A stretch of 64,000 nt of DNA from Sipunculus nudus (lineage: Eukaryota > Annelida > Sipuncula > Golfingiida > Sipunculidae), in the NCBI GenBank assembly GCA_026874595.1, contig CM049313.1:71110659-71174658 (forward strand), given 5' to 3'. Each line of letters starts with the position of its first letter. The stretch's first letter is position 1. The position numbers and the translations under genes were made by a program. Under the pieces are notes generated by a model that did no database searches, was not told where the DNA came from, and saw nothing but the letters and a program-made list of their open reading frames with translations. Positions 1-12,680 of this stretch are shown piece after piece.

Positions 1-334
1 GCTTTTTGTTATCTTTGGAAAGTCTCTCTTGCTTTTTCTCTGGCGTTTCACAATCACGAAAACTCTCCTGTCGCTTTTTTTGGTAACAGAGTCTACCTTG
101 CTTTTTCTCAGGGGTTTCAAGTTCACGTTCCATAAAGTGTCTTTCTTTATCTTTAGACAGTCTCTCTTGCTTTTTCTCCGGGGTTTCAAGTTCACGTTGT
201 TAACGGTGTCTTTTCCAGTCTTTTGATAGTCTTTCCTGTTTTACATTTTCAGTTTCTGTTGATCTTTGTTTTCTTTTGTTAAGCATTCTCTCTTTCTGTT
301 TTTGTTCATAACTCTTCTTTTTTGTTCTCGGCAT
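1..334 (-). pseudogene. Left-edge ORF with Glu/Lys/Arg-rich tandem repeats, partial and interrupted
   Basis: On the minus strand an ATG at 334-332 opens a frame starting MPRTKKKSYEQKQKERMLNK. It meets one TAA at 202-200 and then continues in the same frame to the left edge. After the stop the frame holds three copies of a roughly 30-codon motif resembling ELETPEKKQERLSKDKERH. The preserved frame and repeat phase across the stop suggest real coding origin and one nonsense change. Such highly charged head regions occur ahead of helicase domains in animal Helitron-like proteins, but nothing catalytic is inside the window, so the identity is a guess. The plus-strand frame over the same bases is its shadow. 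Confidence 0.4.
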
Positions 335-479
335 TATTATTAATCAGAATCAACTCAAATGCAAAGCATATATAACCTTTTTATGCAGAGTTTATATCGT
401 TCCAATCGTTACTTTCTTACAATATAAATTACTAATACTATTTATTCAACTTCTGTATAAATTTTGTCTCTGGACCAGT

Positions 480-1010
480 AAACCAAGCACAGATTCGGCA
501 ACTATACCCAGATTGGGAAACTATTGCTTAGATTTGGCAACTAACCCAGCTCGGGCAACTTAGCACAGATTCGGCAACTAGGCCCAGATCGGGCAACTCG
601 GCACAGATTCGGCAACTAGACCCAGCTCGGGCAACTCAGCACAGATTCGGCAACTAGACCCAGCTCGGGCAACTTAGCACAGATTCGGCAACTAGACCCA
701 GCTCGGGCAGCTTAGCACAGATTCGGCAACTGTCCCAGATTCGGGCAACTCAAACCCAGATTCGGGCAAACTGACCCAGATTCGGGCAAACACAAACCCA
801 GTTTCGGGCAAACTCAAACCCAGATTCGGGCAAATTGACCCAGATTCGGGCAAACTGACCCAGATTCGGGCAAACTCACACCCAGATTCGGGCAAACTCA
901 CACCTAGGTTCGGGCAAACACAAACCCAGATTCGGGCAAACTCAAACCCAGATTCGGGCAAACTCAAACCCAGATTCGGGCAAACTGACCCAGATACGGG
1001 CAAACTAGTC
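480..1010. repeat. Minisatellite, GATTCGGGCAA-type units
   Basis: About 530 bp of short tandem units of roughly 20-26 bp. The left part (480-730) alternates two unit types, one with CAGATTCGGCAACT and one with CAGCTCGGGCAACT. The right part (730-1010) is a more uniform CAGATTCGGGCAAACT array with spacers of AAACC, TGACC or CACACC. The long minus-strand frame over it is just the repeat read through without stops and is not called as a gene. Confidence 0.85.
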
Positions 1011-2299
1011 TTGATCCTTTGCCTTGACACCAAGATTTGTCTGAAAAATAAAATAAAGCCAGTATTAATTTAGAATCACAATCGCATTCTGATATCATTC
1101 GAAAAAATTTTCTAAAACATGTAGGTGGGTTTGCAAAATGAGAAGTGTGTGATGATGTAAACATACCCTCAACAAGTTTATGTAAAAGCTGTCACCATAT
1201 ATATTATTTTATAATTCAGTTTTATAATTTCAAACGTTTGAGTTTAAAAAAAAAGTCGAACATTCCTGACAAATATAAAGTTCAATAAAATATTAAAGCT
1301 AAAACTAGGGGAGACAGTGAAAATTTCCGATTTTCAACAACTTGTGCATTTTGTCAGGGATAATTATGTAAAAAAAGGAGCGACCTTGCGTTTCTCTCGT
1401 CGTAGAAAAGTTTTATATATTTATTTATATAGTGATATATTATTATTTTATTTAAACTTCTGACCTAAAGTATTACAAAAAGTGTCCCATGGTTCATGAC
1501 CCTCAGCTAACAATCACAATATCTAGTCACATTTTGAAGAATTTCGTTTGTCTAAAATATGTAGAATTACAAAATGTCATGTCTGCTTAAAGCATATTGC
1601 TTGATGATCATAATATCATTCATTAGGGAAAATAAGCTTATACCATGGAATAATTGATACTTGTCATCAATGATGTCTTTTTTATATCACTGGTATCTCA
1701 GGATAAAAAAAGAAATAAACATGGAGTAATTTTCATAACCATTCGCCGAAAAATTACTGGGAATTTCCATTGACAACTATCTCTATATTATCCATATTGC
1801 ACCAGTATATTTCATGATTATCAACTATTATTATTACTTGCAACATTACTTAACCAAGTAGTTCACAGACGACCAATAATAAAATAATGATTAAACAGTA
1901 TTAATCTTTTAAAATAAATGTTTATACTTCTTACTTAGAAAGGTAAAACCAAACTCTACATACTAAAACAACTCTAAAACAAAAAAAAAAGAAGAAAAAT
2001 TAACATATTACAAATATGCACATCATTTCAACTACAAATATTCTGGATTGAGCTCTCTCATCATGATCTCTGATCACATGCTTGATGTTTATTCTAACGC
2101 AATATTTAGTTAACAAAACACATTCCCTATTCCCATACTTCTGATTGATGTTGCACCTAACATGTTCATGAATTTGACTGATTATGTTCACACACATATG
2201 ACTGCGGTATTTGGTTAACAAACACAACATTTCTGCTTTATAACTGTTGTACAACACTTGTATTTCATACGTCTACCAAAATCCAATATTTGTAAAACA

Positions 2300-2351
<52 letters not shown>

Positions 2352-3125
2352 AATACACAAACCGAATCAACAAATATAAAAAACACTAACATGTTCAGAG
2401 AGTAACTGCAAAACAAAATCTCTGCCAAGAATGAAACTAAATCAAAATCCAAACTCATTATCAATCTTACATAAAGCCTAGTTAGGACACACAGTTTTTA
2501 AAATCAGCAAAATCGTTCTTAAAACGTCTTAGAACAACATTTACTTCGGCAAACCCCTACAACAAATTCATACAAACATAGGTGTTTTGCTTTTTTTTAC
2601 AATTTGTGTTACAGACGAAGTTAAAAATACATTTTCCGAAAATAAAGTCACTAGACAATCCAATCAACCATTCCGTTAAAATCTTTGATTCGTAACGCAT
2701 AATTAAAATTTGAACCTAATTTATCGTTGTGCTTCAAATGTTGCTGGTATTCATGCTAGGTTTTATCTATATTGTTTATTAAAATAAAAATTTTTCAATC
2801 GTATATATTTATAAACAATATATAAGAAACATACAAATACATATATTCAAATAAATATATATATATACATACAAAATTACTATAACGGCATGAACAACTT
2901 AATTCGACGACCTTGAAATAAGATAGTTCGCCTATTCAAGGTTTTTTTAATATTGTTGTATAAAATCAACAATTCACGATCGTATATGAATATACAAACA
3001 ATATTTAATCCATCCCATCTACATACAAATACCCATATTCAAACATACATATATACAAACAAAATTCCTTTACTGCAACAGTAAAAAGAATAAATTAATA
3101 CATCGACCTGGAAATCAACAAATAC

Positions 3126-3170
<45 letters not shown>

Positions 3171-3393
3171 TATACATCGATATATATACACATATACACG
3201 GTATACACATATAAATATATATACACATCTGAAATAATAAATATACACGACTTAATAATAATAAATACCCAAACATAGATTTCCAAATATATGCTGAAAA
3301 TAATTATATGTAATCGAGACAAACAAAACTTCCCTTAAATGAATTTAACTGTAAATGAATAAAAAAAACATACTAAAACTCTGTAAATATAAA
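1011..3393. other. AT-rich stretch with no recognised gene
   Basis: No frame with protein-like composition or splice-consistent exon was found. It holds a pure (AT)n tract at 2303-2349 and a (TA)n tract at about 3129-3161 that grades into TATACACA-type sequence to about 3225. The short minus-strand ORFs here read through these microsatellites. Confidence 0.6.
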
Positions 3394-3545
3394 CAGTGGG
3401 TCATGATCCCCAAGCGGTAACAAGCTCGGTTCTCTCCGCTGGCGACCCGGTTTGAATCAGTCCGAAACTGTGGTAATCAACCCTCCATGGTCGATGAATC
3501 TTCCGGGTACTTCCGCTTCCTCTACAAATCGATTCTTATTCTTCC
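3394..3545 (+). repeat. tRNA-like SINE head (candidate)
   Basis: The segment has a B-box-like GGTTTGAATC near 3450, about 40 bp after a weak A-box-like stretch, followed by a TTCCGGGTACTTCCGCTTCCTC block before AT-rich sequence. This resembles the tRNA-derived head and conserved tail of molluscan SINEs. The A box is poor, and no cloverleaf was confirmed, so it is not called as a tRNA gene. Confidence 0.4.
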
Positions 3546-3892
3546 AATTCTCCTTCAATATTGAAACACTGCTTCTGAAATCTTAAATGTTTGAGCTTTA
3601 TACATTGCTGAACGAGCTAGTCCGGATTCGGACCCGCCTCGTGCTCCATTTGCCCACTTTGTATATCGGATATATAATTCAAACCAACATCCATGCGAAC
3701 GTATACACGAATACAAACCCACATCATATATAGAAATTGAAATATCTGTACACATTATACATACACGTACAAAAACTACCAAATTAAATAATCTGATCAT
3801 GAGATAAACCCAACTGATTATAAAACATTAACCTAATACTTGAATACATATCCCTGCACACAAAACAGACCTCCCAACTGTACACAATTAAA

Positions 3893-3951
<59 letters not shown>

Positions 3952-5749
3952 TGCAATCGATTGTTAAACCTCTAATCGAAATCACAAAAAATGGAAGATA
4001 AATAAACCCTAATGGGTAAGTAAACACTAAACTTATGATCTTCCACATTAAATGTCCTAAAGAAACCACAAACTAAAGCTGAATTCAACTCTGATTTTGA
4101 CAACAAAATTCTCTCAACTAAATATTTAAAATGCAATCATCTACAAATCCTAGAACTAAAATCAATTCAATTGCATCCGTGATACTAATGATAAACCCTG
4201 CTTGTAGACATACAAATCAGTTCATAAACAATACAACACTCTTCAAAATGCTAAACAAATGTTAGCCTTCAAATAAAAAAGAACACCAAATATCACCAAA
4301 AAATATGGCTTTAGTTCCGATGACATTGTGCACATATATTACATGCACAAAGACCATACTTTTAAAACATTTCGAATCATTTTAACCTTGCTCTTTATCT
4401 CAACCTTTACAAAATTTTCCAAAATGTAGAACATTTTTAAGACCATCCAAAGTCTTATTATTATTAGCCAGGTTAACGTATCCATCACTATTCCCCACCA
4501 AATACAAATCTGCACATTTACTAGATCCTAGAGTCTCGCCGCAAAAAGGAAGAATGCTATTAAACTACTTACATATCGGTCTCGATACACTAAATCCTTG
4601 GTTTGACTGTAAGTACAAGATCCAAAAAGTCCAACTGCCTCACACATAAAAGGACAATAGCCAGAAATATTCATAGTTAGCAGTAATATTTGTTTATTTT
4701 GTTTAGAACACCTTAATCTGAATTTAACATATTAAAAAAATTAAACATTCCCAAAAATGTGCATCTCACTCTTGCCTTGTCGTCATGTTTACGTATACCT
4801 GTACTTGGTAAAAATCCGAACTACAACTCCAGACTCGGACTCCACAGTATTGATTGCCGGATAATGATTATGACATGAGTGAACCTATTATAAGCGTAAT
4901 ATTTTTAAGAAACAAAAGCCCATACAATAAATATATATAAGATATTGTGTCGGGTCCTGTGATGATAACTGTAATAATTACTGTAAAAATAATAAAAGTC
5001 GGGGTCCGTGTTTGACCAAGTATCTTCCAGAAAGAACACCTGCACTTACTCCAAGGCGCGAAGTGTATGCACCGTTACGCTTTACTAGTTGCACCTGCGA
5101 TGTAGTGCCACGGCATGGTAAGACACGTTTGAAACACCCGGACAATAAGTACAAAATTTTAAACCAGCACATGCAACAAAATTATAGCGGTAATCGCGGG
5201 TATTCGGCAATAATCTAACTTAAAAACACCACATAAAACCCTGATAAAATCTACATTTACTCGAGATTTCCATCTTAATTACATCATCAAACACTGATGG
5301 GAACGCGCGTACTTTTATAGGAAAACCATATCGAATTTAATGTGTTGTTGTGTCTGCGTTGACAGATTAGCTCTTTAATAAAACAACTGTGGCTTGAGCA
5401 GGCTTGAAATCATTTATTTTATTCGAGATGTGGATCGATTTGCGGGGGTGGGATTGCCGTTTATCGGTCACAGTAGTTGCAATGGTATTAACGGATTACA
5501 CTTATTAGCAGGGAGGGTCGGGGGGGGGGGGGGGGGGGGGGTCGGATTCTTTAGTAGGGGTCTTTATGGTCAGTTCACCTTGAAATTTTGTGTCTTTTGG
5601 ATGGGGCTCCTGAAAAGAGTTGCCGCGGTCTCAAATATGATCTCAGGTAAATCAGGATTCCCTCTATATACTGAGGCTGTGTGTTCTTTCGAGCTATAAA
5701 AAAAAGTGTTCGTAGTCTTTTTATTAGCGATAAAAATAGACACATAAAC

Positions 5750-5807
<58 letters not shown>

Positions 5808-6570
5808 TATGTTGTTATGTTTGTGTTTGTGATGAAAATGTGTACTTCAGGATTGTTTCCTGGTATTGGTATGAGGACGCCTAATTCGGACGCCCTGTGG
5901 CACAGTCCTGTGTGTGTCTGTGTGTATGTTCGTGCGTTCGGAGTGTTTTTATAAGTATATGTATATTTCTATATAAACATGTTGGTCAGTTCCGTATGTC
6001 TGTATCTCGAAATAATGTTTTCGTAATAACTCCATTAATATTGGTCCTATCTTCACAAACTTAGACTCAATTTCTGATTGTAGATCGTCTCCATAAACTG
6101 GTCTTGATAGTCGACTAGTCTTAACCTCGTGTCACTTTGTCAGTATGTCTGTCTGTTTGTCAGTTGTACTCAATTTCGCCTGCTTGCTGGTTCTTGCGAG
6201 AGACATATAACATTCTTTAGGCGACAGTATGTATGAATCCTTTTGAAACTGGTACATCTCATATCTTACACGAATATCTTGAAAGTCATTTTTCATTTTC
6301 GGGATATGGCCGCTAGGAGGCATTCCACTGGAACCTCTACAATATATTATTTTTTTGGCCATATCTCAGAAACTCTAAACCTTATTTACATAAACGATAG
6401 CTTATTTTCTCTCTGTGTCTTCTTCATAACCGGGTAAAGTCATCTGGTCTCAACCTTGTGTCACTCAACCTTGTCAGTATGTCTGTCTAATTGTCAGTTA
6501 CCCCCCCCCCCCCCCCCGAAAAATGATGGGTATAAAAACATGCACTATTTTATTTTGAGTATTAGCACTC

Positions 6571-6608
<38 letters not shown>

Positions 6609-7400
6609 TCTTCCGCTCGGACGCTTCATTACTTGGAGTACAATATATACAGGGCCGCAGCCTCCGGGATTGAGGCGCAAAAAAATGCATCCATTTCCAG
6701 ACAGATAAAAATCTCTTTACAAGGAGGTACTTTTTTTTTACTAAATAAGCATTGACCAATAAATTACAAGAAAAAATGCACCAGAATGCAGTTACATATT
6801 TATATATATATGAGTGTGTGTGTGTGTGGGTGTATATGTAGCCTCTTTACTGGTTTTCTATTGTCCCCCAGTGAAAATTTGGTTTCGACGCCAAAGAATA
6901 GGGGCCTATGGCATTCTACAGGTCACATAAATCGCTTTGTAACTTACACTTAATATATATCGGCAACGATATCTGGAAGTCCTTTGTGTTTTATTCAAAT
7001 AGATCAAAAGTCAACGTGAAGCTGATCAAAACATGTCAAAATCTTATTTTCTTCATAGCTATGTAAATACTGATTCTATCTTCGCAAACTATGTCTTATT
7101 TTCTTCGACTTTGACATTGCTCATTCATCTGACTTAATTTACGTGATTTCCCGCAAAGAGGGTGACCACTCGACCGTCATCTAGTGTTTTGTAATTTGTG
7201 CTCCTGGATTCTATCCTTCCTTGTGCTAAATCTTGAAACACAATAGACTACATGCATTTTGAGAAAACTTCCTTTCAAATTAAAAGTTACAGAGTTTTAA
7301 TTAAAAGTTACTTCTCCCACCGGCTGTCCCTGTATCCGCCGAATAAACTCGAACACGAGCCGAGAATTTTACCCACTGCACCCCAATCTTTCGCTTTTGA
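3546..7400. other. Intergenic, microsatellites and homopolymers
   Basis: No supported gene. Contents: (AT)n at 3896-3950, poly-G at 5520-5541, (AT)n at 5758-5803, poly-C at 6500-6517, (AT)n at 6573-6606, and a short (GT)n near 6812-6830. GC rises locally around 5000-5200, but the frames there on both strands overlap and show no domain. Diverged repeat sequence with TATGTCTGTCTG-type phrases lies at 5880-6480. Confidence 0.5.
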
Positions 7401-7569
7401 AATATGGCAACTGATTGGGGCACCGTGAGGATGCGACCTGTGATTGGGCAACGTGATGATGCGACCTGAGATTGGCCAACCGGAGGAACTGGGAAAAAAA
7501 AGAACTTCATTTGCGCTTTCATGTCATGAGCAGCTGCCAGTCTTGGATCGCTTTCAATGTACATCCATC

Positions 7570-7848
7570 ATGGCAAGTACCACGACGAAGAGTCTTTATG
7601 TTATATCTAATGGCAAGAGAAGATACCAGGACCCAGAAGAAAATAGACCTGGAGAAATTACCAGAATGAATACTTGGAGAGTGTCAGTTGCAGACACTTC
7701 GGGGCAGTATTTCACGCTTAGCGCTCCTGAAAAACTAATGGACAAAGTGAAGATGAACAATTTCATTAGTCTGACGAACTTAAACGTCAATGTGGCATAC
7801 AAAACATTGTCATGTACCACAGGATCCGCATGCAGTCTACGCAATTAA
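7570..7848 (+). CDS. Candidate first exon of an RPA-like gene
   Basis: The ATG at 7570 opens MASTTTKSLYVISNGKRRYQ and continues to a TAA at 7846-7848. The start at 7444 is less likely because the bases before 7570 contain a short duplicated phrase (GATGCGACCTG twice). A one-base shift near the end would continue as AVYAIKPFPVN, and a plausible donor (CAAG|GTAAAAC) lies at about 7961, so the exon may be frameshifted. It sits upstream of two exons of RPA-like character at 10884 and 13864 on the same strand, and mixed polar/hydrophobic composition fits an OB-fold protein. The linking exon or exons were not found. Alternative: an unrelated small ORF. Confidence 0.35.
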   Translation: MASTTTKSLYVISNGKRRYQDPEENRPGEITRMNTWRVSVADTSGQYFTLSAPEKLMDKVKMNNFISLTNLNVNVAYKTLSCTTGSACSLRN

Positions 7849-8242
7849 GCCATTTCCAGTTAACTAACAGGGCATTCAGAAATACGTGCATGCCCCTAGG
7901 CTAGATATGCCTACCATTCTGGGATCTCCGGAAAAAAACCAGGGTGAGCGTCGTCCAAGGTAAAACATGTATATGAAGAAAGAAAAGGACAGGGCTGAAA
8001 AAGGAAGGACATTGTCCTGTCAAGTCGCCAGACGACAGAAACTGTAATGTTAAAGTAGCGACAGCTTGTCACCCCAAACGTCGATTTTAGATATACTGAA
8101 GACGATGGGCCTTATCAGTTTATTTCCGAAGGCCTGAGTGTCATGTTGTCATGGCTAATGTTAAAGGTAATTATAGTATTTTTACAACTTACATTGTCAT
8201 CGTGCAGTATCGGGTGCAGAACATTCCCCCCCCCCCCCCCCA

Positions 8243-9167
8243 TAAAATGTTAAATATGCTAAAGAACCCATCAAGTTTGGTATCAACGGAAAGTACTTTT
8301 AACAGGTAATCACATGGTATGAATTTTAGAGTGGCACAAGTGAGCGTTTAAGAGCAGTCAGATACGACTATTATTCAATTTTTCTTTTTTAAATTTAGCA
8401 TGAATTTTAAAGTGGCATAACATTTTAAATACGCTAAACAACCAAACAAGTTTGGTATCAACGGAAAGTCCTTTTCACAGCTAGTCACATGGTGTGATTT
8501 TAGAGTGGCACAAGTGAGCGTTTTGGAGTAGTCAGATACGACTATTATTCAATTTTATTTAAATTTAGCGTGAATTTTAAAGTGTCATAAAATTTTAAAT
8601 ACGCTAAACAACCCATCAAGTTTGGTATCATGGAAAGTACTTTTCACAGGTAGTCACATGGTATGAATTTTAGAGTGGCACAAGTGAGCGTTTTAGAGCA
8701 GTGAAATACGACTATTATTCAATTTTTTTAATTTAGCATGAATTTTAAAGTATTATACAACTTTAAATACGCTTAACAACCCATCACGTTTGGTATAAAC
8801 GCAAAGTACATTTCACAGGTAGTCGCATAGTATAAATATTAGAGTGGCACAAGTGAGCGTTTTAGAGCAGTCAAATACGACTATTATTCAATTTTATTTA
8901 AATTTTGCGTGAATTTTAAAGTGTCATAAAATTTTAAATAAGCTAAACAACCCATCAAGTTTGGTATCAACGGAAAGTACTTTTCACAGGTAGTCACATG
9001 GTATGAATTTTTGAGTGGCACAAGTGAGCGTTTTAGAGCAGTCAAATACGACTATTATTCACACCTCACTCTATTTTCCCTTGCCACTCAATCCATCCCT
9101 CACTTCACCTGTGCCACTCTGATTTCGGTGGATACACGTAGTCGCTTGTCGACTACCCGTATTCTAG
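8243..9167 (+). mobile_element. Repeat element, family B copy 1, tandem core plus 3' hairpin
   Basis: Five tandem copies of a 168-177 bp unit, marked by TCAAGTTTGGTATCA at about 8272, 8447, 8617, 8785 and 8957. They are followed by a 105-bp tail (9063-9167) shared with copies ending at 13843, 25334 and 32743. The tail contains GTAGTC, a 7-nt loop, and GACTAC, then CCGTATTCTAG. A poly-C tract lies just left of the core (8227-8241). No coding capacity was seen. It lies inside the presumed intron of the RPA-like gene. Confidence 0.7.
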
Positions 9168-10339
9168 TTTACATTGTTATAAGATTTCAAAGTAAAGTTC
9201 AAATAATAAGATAAGCCATAAAAGAACAGTTCTGTTGCACTTAACGCTATGTTTCAAAAATAGAAACCACTAGATGGTAGCAGAAGACAATCTTTCAAGG
9301 GTCTAGTTTTTCTTGATGGTCAATATAAAATTATTTGTCCATCAGCTGTCCTGCCCGCCCAGTGTCCTTATTTCCTGACAAAAAGAACTTGGTTGTTAAA
9401 TGACCCATTAGTGTAAAATTGAAAACTTTTAAAAGTTCTTTAATCTAATGAGAAAATAACGTCTTTACACACTATCATGATATATACATTATAGCGATTT
9501 CTGTCTATTATCTCTTTGTTTCAGCCTGCAATAATTGCAAGTTTCTACTTGATGTAAATGATTAATTATAATTTTCAGATATGTGAAGATGAGGATAAAG
9601 TCAACCAGGACCAAGAAAACTGCCAGTGAACATCTGCAAACCTGAACCATTTTGACAGCCCTAATGCTGTAACAGAATTTTCATAATTTATGATTTATAA
9701 TATAATTTACTTAAGTGGCTAAAGACCTAAGTCGGAGGTCTGATATAAATTAAGTTATATATCTCAGGTCAGATAAGATACACCTAATTAAAGATGTTTT
9801 TGTTCTTGTACAGCGAGGCTGCATCACAATTTGTCTTGCATGGATTCTTGGTAGTTGTTGACAGTATCAGTCAGTTGCATTTTCAATAGAGACACCATTT
9901 ATTTTTTTTAACAATTTTATAATTTAATTTTCCTAAGTCATATATCTCAGGTTAGATTAGAACTCAAAAACAGCAGAAGCTAGCATCACAAAATTTTTTG
10001 CAAGTAATCGGTCATCTAAAAACCCCTATCGGATTTTAATTTTTTTCTAACTGCAATTTCTTAGATTATATAGGGAAAAAGCTAAAAAAAAGCTTTAAAA
10101 ATCTTCTTTTCGCAAACTGTTAGGCCAAATTCTCCAATATTTCATTGAAATGATGCCTGGAACAATCTTTCTCAAGTTTGTTCGAATGGTCCAGTTCAGA
10201 GATTTTTGTCTGAGTTTCAGGAAGTTGAACTTAGTCATTTGTCGAAAAAAGCACACTAAAATTAAAATCTCAGAAATGGCTAGAGTTATAATCACCAAAT
10301 TTTATACCAATGTTTGTCACATATGTCATATCTGAAATT
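9168..10339. other. Presumed intronic sequence, no gene
   Basis: AT-rich sequence. One short acceptor-like start (TTTTCAG) near 9578 opens ICEDEDKVNQDQENCQ before a TGA, which could be a decayed or terminal exon but has no donor. Repeats of AAGTCATATATCTCAGGT type recur at 9755 and 9935. Confidence 0.4.
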
Positions 10340-10840
10340 GAGGTATTGGTGGCGCCACCTACATTGATGTGTTTTATACAAGTGAAAATGTAATTTTAAA
10401 CTCCTCTAGCTTATACACTGATTTATGATGAAACTGTTAAGCTGATTGGTTTAAACTTTACAAGAATTATTCTATGTCTAGACGTCTAGACACAATGTCT
10501 AGATGCAGAATTCCCAGATTATTGGAACTATATCTTTCAGCTTTTTGAAAAAAACTTGGTTTGCATTTTAAGCAAATCGGGTCTATCATCAGGTCACATG
10601 TGAACTGCTGCGCCCTCATTTTTGGTTGACCTCTCACCTTTCCTCGCTGCCCAGTGTCCATTTGTGCGTCTGTTTCCACACATAAACCCACATATCTCGG
10701 TAACCGTTTGACCGATCAGGCTAAAACTTTTGCACAAATCTAGCCCACATAGATGATGATCTAGATTCTCATACTAGTAAATATTCTGATAAGCAGTTAC
10801 AGCTCACAGCTGTGACTCACAGCTGCCTTCTTTTAGTCAA
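10340..10840 (+). repeat. Family B repeat remnant
   Basis: Contains the palindrome GGTGGCGCCACC at 10348-10359 and a block (10590-10740) similar to 12810-12970, with the phrases GGTCACATGTGAACT and CACATATCTCGGTAACC. No terminal hairpin or CTAG end, so it is a fragment. Non-coding. Confidence 0.55.
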
Positions 10841-10883
10841 AAAAATTTATCATGTTTTAACACACATTCTTGTTTTATTGCAG

Positions 10884-10939
10884 GTACACCTGACATCTAC
10901 ACAATCGAAGAAGTATTGAAGTTACCACCATACATCAAT
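10884..10939 (+). CDS. Short internal exon of the RPA-like gene
   Basis: A 56-nt exon between a good acceptor (TTTTATTGCAG) and a strong donor (GTAAGT). After two bases that complete an upstream codon it reads TPDIYTIEEVLKLPPYIN. It ends in phase 0 and joins the exon at 13864 in frame. The hydrophobic VLKLPPYINISVRAVI junction matches the beginning of an OB-fold strand. The preceding exon supplying the first codon base was not identified. Confidence 0.5.
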
Positions 10940-12680
10940 GTAAGTTTCCCAGATTTTTTCCTGCATAACATTTCTTCTAATTATATATTTCCAATTTATC
11001 ATAACACTTTTTCACAGACACAACAATCGGAAATGAAAATATGCTTTCTTCACAGAAACAAATAAATATTTCCTTCCAACCATTTCTTTCCAGCAACAAA
11101 TACAGTGACAACATTCAAGTCATTTTACTTTTAATATGCCTGTCATATGATCGCCATTATTATAGTATACCTACCATGCGTTAGTCAGTCCATCCATAAA
11201 CTTTTAGTGTCTTACCAGAGCTTACACTGAATTTCACAAACTTGCCATAGCTACTTACCAACAGATTATCTCGCCGGACCAACTTCAGTTATGAGCAACA
11301 TGCACGCATATTTAGTTAACTGACAGGTCATATGGTAACTTTTTAGTGTCACTGCAATAACTTACAAACAAAATGAAAGAGTTTTATAAAACTTAATGCA
11401 AATGTTAATCAATAAAATATCTCCCCATATTTCAGTTTTCAGTGAAAATCCATGCATTTTAATGACGTCAGACGTCACTGCAATTTGGAGGCACCTTTGT
11501 GACTTGCCAAAATTCCTATCGACTTTCTTTAGACTCATTATGTACATATTTACCATTAGTGGCTCTCACCTCAATTACATTTTCCACCAGTCTAAATAAT
11601 CAAGTTTTACTTTTCCAAAACAATCTTGAATCGGCTGAGACGAGCCCACTACAAGTTGAGGTCGTCCTGTGGGAAGACCTGGCATCAAGTACCATTCTGC
11701 AGAGAAAAGCTCTTGTAAGGCGAAAAGTTGGAAGATAGTTTTATCTCAAATTAGTAAATACCTACCAAACTCTGTTTTAAGTCCTTTACTGAGACAAATC
11801 TTTATTTGACGACATGCTCAAAACAACAACAGAGTATGTGACTGTTAATATGGTAAAACACCATCATTTTCTCAGTATAGTTTGAGATTCAGACACTCGG
11901 TGAAGCACAGTTTCTTTTACAAAAGAGGCACATCGATGCCGCCAGTATCTTATTTGACACTGCTGTTGTGAAATGCTCTCATTATTTACCACTGTTGTAA
12001 AAATAGTAAACATCCTCATAAATCGGCTTCGTAACTGGTAATTTGGTCATGCTAATCTGTATTTGTTCAACAAAAAACATCATTTTCAGCAACCTGAACA
12101 TCAGATGAGCACAAATTCTGTCTGCAAGCCCTAAAATGTTTCTATGTAATATATAGAGAAGTCTTCGGGAATGTCCATGAAAACCTGAAATCACATCATT
12201 CTAACATAGATTGCCACGCAAATCATTTTTGTCACCCACACAGTCAGACACAGTGCAAAAATTTACCAAATGTTGCACCTAGAATCTTCAGTCTTCAGAT
12301 GTAAGCATGTCTTCAAAATGTGTTCATTTTCAGTTCACATCACTGTATACAAATTGTTGGATTTCATGAGAATCAATCAAAATATTATCATGAAGCTTTT
12401 TCTTTGTGCTGATTTTCAACTATTATAATTGCTACCGTTCAATGGGATAATATCTACAAAATTTGGGTTTCAGATGATAAAAGTCCTTTTCTGAATGTCT
12501 TCCTATTCAGCTTAGCGTCATAACCAATCGGTCTTTTCTGTATCATGCAACCATTCATTACAAATAATATTATATATTATTTGTATTTACATTCACTTAC
12601 CATAACATCCCTATTACTCTAACACATACAGCTTATTAGACCACCTTCTGTGAAATGAAATACATTTACCTTTTATAATT
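10940..12680. other. Intron of the RPA-like gene
   Basis: AT-rich, no clear exon. One short frame at 11635-11736 (QVEVVLWEDLASST) looks mildly protein-like and resembles an OB-fold strand phrase, but it lacks a supported acceptor and ends in a stop. Confidence 0.4.

Noticed and set aside
692-1164. Long minus-strand ORFs over the 480-1010 minisatellite
   Set aside because: Periodic low-complexity translation; open only because the repeat lacks stops.
3394-3470. Functional tRNA gene
   Set aside because: B-box-like only; the A box is poor and no acceptor stem was found.
2273-4069. ORFs rich in alternating Ile-Tyr
   Set aside because: They translate (AT)n microsatellites.
4978-5218. Overlapping ORFs on both strands in a locally GC-richer patch
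   Set aside because: Neither frame shows a domain, start context or splice support; could be a decayed exon but unsupported.
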